Below, one piece after another: positions 49,841 to 59,386 of a DNA stretch of 64,000 bases (positions are counted from its first letter, which is position 1; the number at the start of each line of letters is the position of its first letter). This DNA comes from Methylacidiphilales bacterium. Lineage in GTDB: Bacteria; Verrucomicrobiota; Verrucomicrobiia; Methylacidiphilales; UBA1321. A program made the position numbers and the translations under genes. Where the stretch lies: assembly GCA_026225555.1 (NCBI GenBank), contig JAMFSY010000111.1, positions 1 to 64,000 on the forward strand, in the 5' to 3' direction. The notes beneath the pieces are model-generated. The model saw only the letters and a list, made by a program, of their open reading frames with translations. It made no database searches and was not told where the DNA came from.

Positions 49841-51325
49841 ATGATTTATCTCGGCATCGACTGCGGCACGCAGAGCACCAAAACCATCGCACTCGATGCG
49901 GAATCGGGGCTCATCGTCGCCACCGCGACCAAGAACTACGATGTCCTTCCCGGTCTGCCCGGGCATATGGAACAGAATCCTTCCACCTGGCTCGAAGCGA
50001 TGGACGAGACCCTGCAGCAGGTGACGGAAAAACTCGGCGCGCGCCGCTCGGAAGTGCGCGGGCTCGGCATCGCCGGCCAGCAACACGGCTTCGTCCCGCT
50101 CGATCGCGACGGCGTGGTCATCCGCCCCGCGAAGCTTTGGTGCGACACCTCCACGATGGAGGAGTGTGATCTCTTCCGGAGCCACTTCGGCAGCGCCAAG
50201 GTGCTGATTGACGAAGTCGGGCTCGATATGCTGCCTGGCTACACCGCGCCGAAGATTCTCTGGCTGAAGCGGCACGAGCCGGAGAATTTTGCCCGTCTGG
50301 CGCTGATCCTGTTGCCACACGATTACCTGAACTTTTACCTGACCGGCAAGCCGCGCATGGAGTATGGCGATGCCTCGGGCACGGCCTTGATGAACGTCCG
50401 CACCCGCACGTGGTCACAGGCTGTCCTGAAATTCATCGATCCTGCGCTGGAAGAAAAGTTACCGCCCCTCGGTTCCTCACGCGAACCGGCGGGCACACTA
50501 CGGGCGGATCTCGCGCAACGTTGGGGCCTCCCTTCCGGCGTGGTGGTCAGCGCGGGCGGTGGCGATAACATGATGGGGGCGATTGGCACTTCCAATGTCG
50601 CGCCGGGCCGCGTGACGGCCAGTCTCGGCACGTCGGGAACCATCTATGCCTATAGCGATAAACCGGTGATCGATCCGCAGGGCGAGATCGCCGCCTTCTG
50701 TGACAGCACGGACGCGTGGCTGCCGCTGGTCTGCACCATGAACGTGACTGTGGCGACGGAGGCCGTGCGCAATCTTTTCGGCTGGTCCCATGTTCGCGCG
50801 GAAGAAGCCATCCGCCGCGTGCCCGCCGGTTGCGACGGGCTGATGTTCCTGCCTTATCTGCAGGGCGAGCGCACCCCGAATCTGCCGCGCGGCACGGGCG
50901 TATTCCACGGCCTGACCACTCGCACCATGGCCCCGGCGCACATGGCGCGGGCGACTATGGAAGGGGTGACCATGGGCCTCGCTTACGGTCTGCATCGCCT
51001 GCGCGCCCTCGGGGTCCCGCCCACCGAAATCCGGCTGACCGGCGGCGGCAGCAAGAGTGGCGTGTGGCGGCAGCTTTGCGCCGATATCTTCGGTTGCCCC
51101 GTGATGACTTTGGCCGAAGCGGAAGGCGCGGCCCTGGGCGCGGCCATTCAGGCGCTCGCGACGGTGCAGACCGAAAAATCGGTGAACGCATGGTCCACTC
51201 AACTGGTGCGGATCAACAGCGCCGAGACCGTGCATCCGCAGAAAAATCTCAGTCACGATTACGCTGCGGCCACCCAGAAACAGATGGCCCTAACGCGCAC
51301 GCTGGCGGAAAAGGGCTTCCTCTAA
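49841..51325 (+). CDS. xylB: Xylulokinase
   Basis: YLGIDCGTQSTKTIALDAE; GIAGQQHGFVPLDRDG; SAGGGDNMMGAIG; RLTGGGSKSGVWRQLCADIFG. Confidence 0.95.
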   Translation: MIYLGIDCGTQSTKTIALDAESGLIVATATKNYDVLPGLPGHMEQNPSTWLEAMDETLQQVTEKLGARRSEVRGLGIAGQQHGFVPLDRDGVVIRPAKLWCDTSTMEECDLFRSHFGSAKVLIDEVGLDMLPGYTAPKILWLKRHEPENFARLALILLPHDYLNFYLTGKPRMEYGDASGTALMNVRTRTWSQAVLKFIDPALEEKLPPLGSSREPAGTLRADLAQRWGLPSGVVVSAGGGDNMMGAIGTSNVAPGRVTASLGTSGTIYAYSDKPVIDPQGEIAAFCDSTDAWLPLVCTMNVTVATEAVRNLFGWSHVRAEEAIRRVPAGCDGLMFLPYLQGERTPNLPRGTGVFHGLTTRTMAPAHMARATMEGVTMGLAYGLHRLRALGVPPTEIRLTGGGSKSGVWRQLCADIFGCPVMTLAEAEGAALGAAIQALATVQTEKSVNAWSTQLVRINSAETVHPQKNLSHDYAAATQKQMALTRTLAEKGFL

Positions 51326-51361
51326 AAGAGGCGAAAAACGGTCACGCTCGCCGCTGAATCC

Positions 51362-51396
51362 GTGGTAGCCGCCGCACGGCGTGCGGCGGCTACCAC
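51362..51396. terminator. Strong hairpin between convergent xylB and lactonase genes (bidirectional terminator or family B repeat)
   Basis: Perfect 16-bp arms GTGGTAGCCGCCGCAC-GGC-GTGCGGCGGCTACCAC; no T-tract. Confidence 0.55.
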
Positions 51397-51409
51397 CTAA
51401 GCCTGAAAA

Positions 51410-52525
51410 TTACCGCCCCTCGAAGAGAACACACACCGGGCTGCCGACCGTCGCGGATTGGTCAGTCGCACTGAGACGACCCGAGGCCGGGTCGATCTTC
51501 AGCACAGCGATTCGATTATCTTTCTGCCCGGCGGAGATCAGCCACCGGCCGGTGGGATCGATGGAGAAACTGCGCGGTATTTGCACCAGGGCAGGTACGG
51601 TCTCCAGCAAGGCAAGCCCGCCCTCCCCGTCGATGGCAAAAACCGAGATCGTGTCGCAGCCGCGATTGGAAACGTAGAGCCACTTGCCGGACGGATGAAG
51701 AACGATCTCGGAGGCGGTGAGGCCTTTCGTTGCCGTGCCGGTTGGTAGCGTGGAGACAGTTTGGAGCGGCGTGAGAGCACCGCTGGCGGCATCGTGGCGG
51801 AAGACCGTCACATTGCAGCCCATCTCGCCCGCGACGTAGACGAATTTGCCATCGGGACTGAAGAGCAAATGACGCGGACCACTGCCGGGCGGGACCTGAG
51901 CGAAGGGCGGATCGTCCGGTACGAGCCGGGCATGCATGGGGTCGAATTTGAAAATCCAGACGTGATCCGTACCGAGATCACAGGCGTAAACAAAGGCGTT
52001 ATCCGGGCTGACGTAGATCGAATGGGCATGTGGAGCTTTCTGCCGGCTGAGGTTAGGACCAGAACCGGTGAAGGGGATCAACTCGGTGCGCGCGCCAAGC
52101 GAGTGGTCCGCATTAACCGGAAAACAGGCGATGGAACCGGTCCCATAATTCGCGATGAGAACCGCGTGCCCGGTATGATCCACCGAAATATGGCAGGTGT
52201 CCTTCCCGCCCGATGGCTGGTCATTAAGCCGAACCAGACCTCCGTCGGGACGCACGGTAAAAGCGCCGGCGGCTTCATGATCGCCCACGCGAAGCGCCGC
52301 ATAGAGCGTCTTGCCATCGGGCGCGAGCGCGAGGAAATTCGGATCGCTGGCCTCGACCTCCAATTGCAGCGGGCTGAGCTTGCCAGTCTCTGTGTCGAGC
52401 GTTCCCTGGTAAATGCCCCGGTGCAGCGCCTTGTTCGTGTAGGTGCCAAGGTAGAAATGGACCTCCGCCGCGAGAAGCGATGGCGCGAGAAAAACCAGCG
52501 CCACGAAAAGAGAGAAAAACTTCAT
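51410..52525 (-). CDS. Lactonase-family beta-propeller protein (6-phosphogluconolactonase-like)
   Basis: HFYLGTYTNKALHRGIYQGTLDTETGKLSPLQLE...SNRGCDTISVFAIDGEGGL; signal peptide. Confidence 0.92.
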   Translation of the reverse strand: MKFFSLFVALVFLAPSLLAAEVHFYLGTYTNKALHRGIYQGTLDTETGKLSPLQLEVEASDPNFLALAPDGKTLYAALRVGDHEAAGAFTVRPDGGLVRLNDQPSGGKDTCHISVDHTGHAVLIANYGTGSIACFPVNADHSLGARTELIPFTGSGPNLSRQKAPHAHSIYVSPDNAFVYACDLGTDHVWIFKFDPMHARLVPDDPPFAQVPPGSGPRHLLFSPDGKFVYVAGEMGCNVTVFRHDAASGALTPLQTVSTLPTGTATKGLTASEIVLHPSGKWLYVSNRGCDTISVFAIDGEGGLALLETVPALVQIPRSFSIDPTGRWLISAGQKDNRIAVLKIDPASGRLSATDQSATVGSPVCVLFEGR

Positions 52526-54450
52526 TGTACAGAATGTCCGAGGGTCCAGCGGTGAAAGGTCTCGATCGCCTCATAATCGGAGAGGCCGAGCGCATCGAAA
52601 AGGCGGCTGGTGCCGCGGGCCGAATCATCCGCACGCTGGCCGAATTCGCGTTGGTCGCCGTCGAGAAAAGCCGCCTGATTTTTCTGGCTCTCGTGCTGAA
52701 AAATGGCTCGGCGTTTGCAGGCCACTTCGGCGGGACTCAGGGGCACCGCCATGTCGACCTCGTGGATCGGCCAGTCCGCCCACGTCCCGCGGTAAAGCCA
52801 GTTTTCGCAACCTGTGAACCACGGCTGGTCGTTCACTTTTTGCAGCGCCTGGCTGAGAATTTCCAGGCAAAGACGATGCGTGCCGTGGGGATCGGCCAGG
52901 TCACCCGCCGCATAAATCTGGTGCGGCTGGATCTCCTCCAGTAGCCGGATGGTCAGATCGATATCCTCCGTCGCGATTTTCCGATGGCCTTCGGGCGCGC
53001 GGTCGTAGAAAGGGAGATCGAGAAAATGGAGGCGCGCCGGATCCACCCGGCAAACGCGGGCGGCGGCGCGTGCTTCCGCCCGGCGGATGGCGGCCTTCAT
53101 TTCTTTCTTTTGCAGAACAGGGCCGCCCCGATCCGAGGGCGAGCCAGCTTTCATTTGTTGATGAAAATCGAGGTAGCGTTCCAGCACCTCAGCCTTAACG
53201 CTGGCACTGCCGGAGACTTGATAAGCGATGTGGACTTGGTGCTGGTGCTCCGCCAAACGCAGTAAAGTCCCTCCCATCGAAAGCACATTGTCATCCGGAT
53301 GCGGCGAGAAAATCAGGATGCGTTTCGGGTAAACTGCCGCGGAAGGACTGAGCAGCGTGCGCGGCTGCGAGACGATCTGTGAATCGGAGGGCGGCTTCCC
53401 TCCCGGCCAGCCGGTGATCGTGTTCTGGAGCTGGCGAAAGATGCGCAGATTGATTTCGTAGGCGTTGCCGTATTCGGAAAGCAATTCCTGGAGACTGTGA
53501 CTGTTGTAATCCTCATCAGTCAGCTTGAGGATCGCCTTGCCGGTTTTTTGCGCGAGCCACGTGACGGCGCGGCGCAGCATCGCCTCCGACCAGGAAAGTC
53601 CCATTTCCGCCAGCGGCCCGACCAGCCAGGGCGTCTGGATGCGCGTGAGTTGTCCCGCCGCTGCTTCGTCGAGCACCATGAGACAGTTCTCATGGTCCTG
53701 CAAATAGGTCGCTGGAATGTCCGGCGTCGGCTCGCCTTCCACCGTGCGACCGACGATCCGCGCCTTGTGCTCTCCAAAGGCCATGATGACGATCCGACGG
53801 GCCTGAAGGATTGACTTCACGCCCATGGTCAGCGCGGTGCGCGGAACGAGGTCCTCGCTCTGGAAATCCTTGATCGCATCCAGCCGCGTTACGCGGTCGA
53901 GATGGATCAACCGCGTCGTGCTGCGGCGCGCAGAGCCGGGCTCGTTGAAACCGATATGCCCCGTTCGGCCGATGCCGAGAAGTTGCAGATCGATGCCGCC
54001 CGCGCGGACGATCTCCTGCTCGTAGACCTCGCAAACTTTCGCCGCCTCCGCACGCGGCACCGAGCCATCCGGAATGTGCGTCCGTGAAAGATCGATATCG
54101 ATATGATCGAACAGATGCTCGCGCATGAAGCGGCGATAGCTTTGCGGATGATCGGGCCCGATGGGAAAGTACTCGTCCAAATTAAACGTGATGACGTTGC
54201 GAAAGCTGAGTCCCTCCTCGCGATGCATGCGGGCCAGTTCGTGGTAAACGAAGATCGGCGTCGAGCCGGTGGCAAGACCGAGTACCGCGTCGCGTCCCTC
54301 GGCGACACGGTCGCGAATCAATTGCGCGATCTCCTGCGCCACGCGCGCCGCCGCGACTTTCGGCTGCTCGAAGATCACGACGGGAATGCGTTCCCACTTG
54401 GACATTTCCAGGGAGGAAGACAAGGCATCCTGATAAAGCGGGGTGCTCAT
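52522..54450 (-). CDS. NagB glucosamine-6-phosphate deaminase fused to PIG-L deacetylase domain
   Basis: LGLATGSTPIFVYHELARM, FNLDEYFPIGPDHPQSYR, IGFNEPGS, followed by RILIFSPHPDDNVLSMGGTLLRLAEHQHQVHIAYQ and DPHGTHRLCLEI. Confidence 0.94.
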   Translation of the reverse strand: MSTPLYQDALSSSLEMSKWERIPVVIFEQPKVAAARVAQEIAQLIRDRVAEGRDAVLGLATGSTPIFVYHELARMHREEGLSFRNVITFNLDEYFPIGPDHPQSYRRFMREHLFDHIDIDLSRTHIPDGSVPRAEAAKVCEVYEQEIVRAGGIDLQLLGIGRTGHIGFNEPGSARRSTTRLIHLDRVTRLDAIKDFQSEDLVPRTALTMGVKSILQARRIVIMAFGEHKARIVGRTVEGEPTPDIPATYLQDHENCLMVLDEAAAGQLTRIQTPWLVGPLAEMGLSWSEAMLRRAVTWLAQKTGKAILKLTDEDYNSHSLQELLSEYGNAYEINLRIFRQLQNTITGWPGGKPPSDSQIVSQPRTLLSPSAAVYPKRILIFSPHPDDNVLSMGGTLLRLAEHQHQVHIAYQVSGSASVKAEVLERYLDFHQQMKAGSPSDRGGPVLQKKEMKAAIRRAEARAAARVCRVDPARLHFLDLPFYDRAPEGHRKIATEDIDLTIRLLEEIQPHQIYAAGDLADPHGTHRLCLEILSQALQKVNDQPWFTGCENWLYRGTWADWPIHEVDMAVPLSPAEVACKRRAIFQHESQKNQAAFLDGDQREFGQRADDSARGTSRLFDALGLSDYEAIETFHRWTLGHSVQ

Positions 54451-54513
54451 AAACCAGAAAGGTGTACCTCTTCACTATACCCGGAAGACCGGGACGGCGA
54501 GCGAAGTTTTCGC

Positions 54514-56547
54514 CTACGCGATTTCAGCCGAACTCACCAACAACTCGCGCGCGCCCGGCAACTGGTCCCCCTCGCCGAGCAGCAAGACGCGGTCGCCGAG
54601 GCAGAGCACTTCCTCCGGGCCGGGATTGATCAGCCGCTGGCCCGCGCGCTCGATGGCAACAATGCTTGCTCCTGTCTGCGCGCGCAAAGGGATATCCCGC
54701 AACCTGCGTTGAATGACGGCCGCGCCCGCGGGAATCTCGATCGTTTCCAACTCGGCCTGGTCGAGCAGTTCGGGCATGGGCTTCATTTCCTCGCGCCGCA
54801 GGGAGGGCATTTCGAGCAAGGTCTCATTCAGCGCGATTTGCGCGCGGCTGTAGATGCGCACGAGCGTGGAACGAAACAGCATGACCGCCACGGTGACAAT
54901 CACGAGGAGCAGGAACATGCTCCGGAGCGAACTGAGGATTGAGGTGCTCAACAAAATGGTGACCACCGTCATGACTACCAATGCGGCAAGGATGAAGACC
55001 TGACTGATCACCGTGCGCACGGCCGCGCCCTGCTGACTGTTGGCCGTCATGGGAAAACAAATTTCCGCCACCAGCGTGCTAATCGCGGTCAGCTTGCGGA
55101 AGGTGGCGAGGTAGATGGGCGAAGTCACGGTCATGACCGCGATCCAGACGAGCGATTGATTCAGTTCCGGCGACCGCAGGACAGTGGGAAGATAGCGAAT
55201 ATCCCAGGTGAGTGTCCACGCGCCCAAGGCAAAAACGCCGACGGTGAGCAGCAGATTGATCAGAAGCTGCCAGGCCATCTGTCGCACCACCATGACCATC
55301 GGGCCCGGATGGCCTTGCGCGAATGATCCAATCCACGTCGTGTAAACCTCCAGCGCCTGCATGATCGGGCGCGGCACGGCGCGATCGAGATAATTCGCGA
55401 CCGGTTCCGTCGCCTTGATCAGGTAAGGCGTGACGAGCGTGGTGATGACTGAGACCGCCACCGCGATGGGATAAAGAAAATTACTGGTCACCTCGAGTTT
55501 GAGGCCGAGCGCGGCGATGATGAAGGAGAACTCGCCGATTTGCGCGAGGCCCATGCCGACGCAGAGCGAGGTGCGCAAATCACGTCCACCAACGAATACG
55601 CCAAAACTGCAGGAGGCCACCTTGCCGATCACCACCACCAGCGAGATGACGGCGATGGGCCAGGCATAGGTCAGCAGCATTTGCGGTTCGATCAACATGC
55701 CAATGGTCACGAAGAAAATGGCGCTGAACATGTCCCGCACCGGAGCGATCAGCGCTTCAATCAGGTGGATCTGCCGCGTCTCCGCGATGACCGCCCCGAT
55801 GAGGAACGCGCCGAGCGCGACCGAGTAGCCCAGCATTGACGCCACCAGCGCGACGCCGAAGCAAAGAGCGAGACAGGTCACGAGCAGCATCTCGTCTCCC
55901 TTGCTTCGGGAAACATAGTTGAGGAGCTTGGGCACCCCCAGCAGCCCGGGCACCAGAACCATGGCAAAGAAGACCGCGATCTTGACCACTTCCAAAAAGA
56001 TTTGTCCCGTTTGCAGCGACCCGGTTCGCGCGAAGCCGGAGAGAAGCGCAAGCAGGATGATGGCGAGAATGTCCTCAATGACGAGGATGCCGAAGATGAT
56101 CTCCGCGAAGCTTTCCCGCGCCTTGCCGAGCTCCGCCAGCGCCTTGACGATGATCGTGGTGGAGGAGATCGACATCATCGCCCCCAGGAACACCGAATCC
56201 ATGACCGACCAGCCGAAGCCGCGTCCGATCTCGTATCCGAACCAGATCATGAGGACGATCTCGAGCAGGGCGGCGAAGAAGGCCGACATGCCGACGCGGG
56301 TGAGCTTGCGCAGGCTGAATTCCAAGCCGAGCGAGAACATGAGCAGGACCACGCCCATATTGCCGAGCTCCTTCACCGTATCGATATTATGGACGAACGT
56401 GTACGGCGTGTAGGGGCCGATGATAAGGCCCGCCAAAAGATACCCGAGCGTGACGGGCTGCTTCAGGCGGTGGAAGAGAATCGTGGTGATTCCCGCCACG
56501 ATCATGACGACCGCCAGATCGTGGAGCAGTTCAATTCCGTGGCTCAC
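54514..56547 (-). CDS. CPA2-family cation:proton antiporter with RCK-C domain
   Basis: VSHGIELLHDLAVVMIVAGITTILFHRLKQPVTLGYLLAGLIIGPYTP...GVVLLMFSLGLEFSLRKL; C-terminal TrkA_C-like domain; likely GTG start at 56547. Confidence 0.92.
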   Translation of the reverse strand: MSHGIELLHDLAVVMIVAGITTILFHRLKQPVTLGYLLAGLIIGPYTPYTFVHNIDTVKELGNMGVVLLMFSLGLEFSLRKLTRVGMSAFFAALLEIVLMIWFGYEIGRGFGWSVMDSVFLGAMMSISSTTIIVKALAELGKARESFAEIIFGILVIEDILAIILLALLSGFARTGSLQTGQIFLEVVKIAVFFAMVLVPGLLGVPKLLNYVSRSKGDEMLLVTCLALCFGVALVASMLGYSVALGAFLIGAVIAETRQIHLIEALIAPVRDMFSAIFFVTIGMLIEPQMLLTYAWPIAVISLVVVIGKVASCSFGVFVGGRDLRTSLCVGMGLAQIGEFSFIIAALGLKLEVTSNFLYPIAVAVSVITTLVTPYLIKATEPVANYLDRAVPRPIMQALEVYTTWIGSFAQGHPGPMVMVVRQMAWQLLINLLLTVGVFALGAWTLTWDIRYLPTVLRSPELNQSLVWIAVMTVTSPIYLATFRKLTAISTLVAEICFPMTANSQQGAAVRTVISQVFILAALVVMTVVTILLSTSILSSLRSMFLLLVIVTVAVMLFRSTLVRIYSRAQIALNETLLEMPSLRREEMKPMPELLDQAELETIEIPAGAAVIQRRLRDIPLRAQTGASIVAIERAGQRLINPGPEEVLCLGDRVLLLGEGDQLPGARELLVSSAEIA

Positions 56548-56660
56548 AAACTCCAGAGGGTATGGCGATTCCCCGATTTGGCCAGCGCGGGATTTCAGCG
56601 ACGCGAATGTTGCAGCACAGACTTTCCCTGGCGCCCCTGCCTCCCTTAAGCTCGAAAACT

Positions 56661-57891
56661 TGAACACCGACCTGCCGACACGCTTTCGGAATCTCAACCA
56701 TTTGCCGGGTCTGGAATTAATGCGGGCACTCTGCTGTCTGGCGGTTTTCCTGGACCATTTCTTATGGGGCACGCCGACGTTTCATCGCCATCCCATGCTG
56801 GGCATGGTCTCCGATTGGGGAACGGAATCGGTTCTCATTTTTTTCTGCTTTCAGGATTTGTCATCGCCCGGTCCCAAGCAATCAGACATCGAAGCCCAAT
56901 GGCTTTTATGGCCGCCCGTTTACGCCGACTTCTGCCCATCTATCTGCTGGCCATTGTCCTTTCGATCATCGCCAACTATCAGGGAGGCTATCCCCTCCAT
57001 CCCCTAACGATTTTGGGACATCTGGCCTTTCTGCAGGATGCGCACTCGGCCGTTTTCCCGGTCTTTCAAACGAACGGCGCACTCTGGTCGTTGAGCTTTG
57101 AATTCTATTTTTACTTGTTTTACGCCCTGACTATTGGGCCTCGACAAGCCATCTATTTGGCCTTGTGGGGCTGCGCGGGCTTGGTCGCCTTGGTCGCCTC
57201 TTTTATGGGCGCAGAGCTCGGTGGGGTCGCCGGGCATTTCCAAGACATCCTGGCCCTGAGTCCGCTTTGGCTCTTGGGCGCAACGCTGGCCGGGCCGCCT
57301 CTTTATTTTAGGAAATCATTGGTGCAGAACGTCGTGCTTTTCAGTTTCATTCCCTTCGTTTCAAGGCTGGTTATTTCAACCTCCACCTACAATCCCATCA
57401 AGAATCTCCTGCTTGCGCTGCTCGCAGCACCCTTGCTTTATTCGCTGGCAAACCGGAAAGAAAAATCAGAGCCTTCCTCCCCCTTGTCCTAGGCGGTCGT
57501 AGCGTTCGTTTACACGGCCCTGGCCCTGTTGTTTTGGACGACCTGCAAGCCCTTCCCCTTACCGGTTAAACTCTTTCATCTGGCTTTGCCTTTTTTTGCT
57601 TTTGCCGCGGCTTCTCTCTATCAGATGAAGAAAGATTCGTGGTTGAGACCGCACGCAAGGGCCACCGATGTTGTGCTCATGGGGGGAGCCATCTCCTACG
57701 CCGCTTATGTCATTCACGTGCCCATTATTTTTATGGTGGGAAGTACAGGCTTAAACATGGCGCTCCAGACTGCCATTTGCGTGCCAACAACCTTTGCTCT
57801 CGCCTGGATATTAGAGTATCGCTTCCATCCCTTGGTTCTGAAATGGATCGCGGGCAGTCGGAGATCCGCGTCCCCTTCCCAGCCCGGCTAG
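56661..57891 (+). pseudogene. Acyltransferase 3 family protein, disrupted (frameshift near 56838-56844 and in-frame TAG at 57490)
   Basis: LPGLELMRALCCLAVFLDHFLWG...DWGTESVLIFF in one frame; FLLSGFVIARSQ...ALWSLSFEFYFYLFYAL in the next frame; after TAG the same frame continues AVVAFVYTALALLFWT...VIHVPIIF. Confidence 0.82.
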
Positions 57892-57926
57892 TATCTTGGG
57901 AACAATGCGTGAGAAACTGAGTCTTC

Positions 57927-58769
57927 TCAAAGCACTTCGATAACCAGGGCCGTCGTATTATCGCGTCCGGAGTTTTCCACCGCCCGGCGGACGAGCTCGC
58001 GGGCGGGGTTGGATTCGCCTTGCGCGAATTCCGGCGCGCGCAGGATTTCCTCGAACTGGAGATTGAAGAGCCCATCGACCAGGCCATCGGTGCAGAGAAG
58101 AAAACGGTCGCCCGATTCATACGCGACCGAGCCGACCTGCGGCTCGACGAACTGGTTACCACCGCCGAGCGCCTTTTGCAGGGCGGTGCGGCGCGGATGT
58201 TCCCGGGCCTCGCGCTCATTGATCTGGCCGGTGCGATAAAGCCAGCCGACATGGGTATCATCATGACTGAGCTGTCGAATGCCACCGCCCTTCGCGGGCA
58301 GGTAGTAAAGGCGACTGTCGCCGATATGGCCGAAGTGCATCCAACCCGGCGTGAACCAGCACATGGTGAGCGTGGCCTGCATGTTGGCGGTCTCCTCGTA
58401 GCTACTGCCAACAAAGAGGAGCGCGCGATGAATCTGATCGAAAAGCTCAATGAGCACATCGGCAAACCCGGCCTCGAGTCCCTGGGCCGACTGGCCGAAC
58501 GAGCGTGGCAGCAGACGGGTGATTTTTTCGACCGTGATCCGGCTGGCGAACTCGCCCGCCATCGCACCACCCATGCCATCGCTGACCGCAAAGACGAAGT
58601 CGGTCGTGCCTGTGAAGGCTTCACCAGTCGAGCCCAGGTGATGAATTTCCCGGGCGTCGAATTGCTGGCCAAGGAAGGAATCCTCGTTATTAAGCCGGAC
58701 CTTGCCCCGATCGGTCTGGCCGGACCAGCGGAGGCGTTCGGAAAGCGGAATGGGGCGGGAATGGTCCAT
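57927..58769 (-). CDS. PP2C-family protein Ser/Thr phosphatase
   Basis: FAVSDGMGGAMAGEFAS, GDSRLYYL, LLCTDGLVDGL, GRDNTTALVI. Confidence 0.95.
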   Translation of the reverse strand: MDHSRPIPLSERLRWSGQTDRGKVRLNNEDSFLGQQFDAREIHHLGSTGEAFTGTTDFVFAVSDGMGGAMAGEFASRITVEKITRLLPRSFGQSAQGLEAGFADVLIELFDQIHRALLFVGSSYEETANMQATLTMCWFTPGWMHFGHIGDSRLYYLPAKGGGIRQLSHDDTHVGWLYRTGQINEREAREHPRRTALQKALGGGNQFVEPQVGSVAYESGDRFLLCTDGLVDGLFNLQFEEILRAPEFAQGESNPARELVRRAVENSGRDNTTALVIEVL

Positions 58770-58786
58770 TTGACTTCACGGATCGG

Positions 58787-59188
58787 TCAACCTGACGGAG
58801 GAGCCGAGGCGTTCTCATCGAGGATGGTGGCGAATTCGAAATCGATCAGGCAGAAGCGACCGTCGGTTTGACGGTAGGTGACGTTCCGCACCTCGGCATC
58901 GTCGTGACGCACGCCGAAGGGCAAGAGATCGGCGAAGAGTTCCCGCGCCCGTTCCTCGTCCAGATGCTCCACCCGGCTGCCGCAACTGGTGGTCACGATA
59001 CGGAGTTCCTTCGGGTCCGATTCGAGCAGTCTGGGCACGAAAGGACACTGCACTTTCTCCAAGTGCTTCAGGACATTCACCTCATTGGCAAACCGTTCCT
59101 CGGCCTTGGGACCGCGAAAGGTCTTGTAGACCTTGCCATCGTAGCTGATGCGGACGATGGCCCGGAGGGTATCTTTGACAACGTCCAT
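58787..59188 (-). CDS. Minimal protein-kinase-like protein
   Basis: MDVVKDTLRAIVRISYDGKVYKTFRGPKAEERFANEVNVLKHLE...GVRHDDAEVRNVTYRQTDGRFCLIDFEFATIL; HxD...N and DFE-like motifs; 18 bp upstream of the PP2C gene. Confidence 0.65.
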   Translation of the reverse strand: MDVVKDTLRAIVRISYDGKVYKTFRGPKAEERFANEVNVLKHLEKVQCPFVPRLLESDPKELRIVTTSCGSRVEHLDEERARELFADLLPFGVRHDDAEVRNVTYRQTDGRFCLIDFEFATILDENASAPPSG

Positions 59189-59212
59189 GAGGGGAATATG
59201 CCTTACTCTACT

Positions 59213-59235
59213 AGGGAGGCGAGTCCCTTTGCTTC
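59213..59235 (+). repeat. Degenerate family A repeat
   Basis: AGGGAGGCGAGTCCCTTTGCTTC vs AGGGACGCGAGTCCCTTCGCGTC in member 2. Confidence 0.45.
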
Positions 59236-59308
59236 GATGAATCCTTTCAGAGGCGGAGCCTGAAATCACCTCTCTTGGAGCAAGCTTGTTTCATTCCTTA
59301 ATTGACGT

Positions 59309-59324
59309 AGGCATGCTTTTTGCT
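59309..59324 (+). promoter_or_regulatory. Sigma54 (-24/-12) promoter candidate for glutamine synthetase
   Basis: AGGCATGCTTTTTGCT against consensus TGGCACGN4TTGCW, exact GG-N10-GC spacing, 62 bp upstream of the ATG. Confidence 0.65.
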
Positions 59325-59386
59325 TCCTTAAGCATTACCGAAATATTCGGCATTCACCCTACTAACAAACTACCCAATTACTAAAC

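Noticed and set aside
48883-50169. 428 aa plus-strand ORF over xylA and the start of xylB
   Set aside because: Spans two divergent recognised genes, so cannot be a real gene in this context.
52522-54450. NagB-PIG-L fusion as a novel fusion
   Set aside because: This fusion architecture is already known in other bacteria; only its coexistence with the unfused pair is reported as notable.
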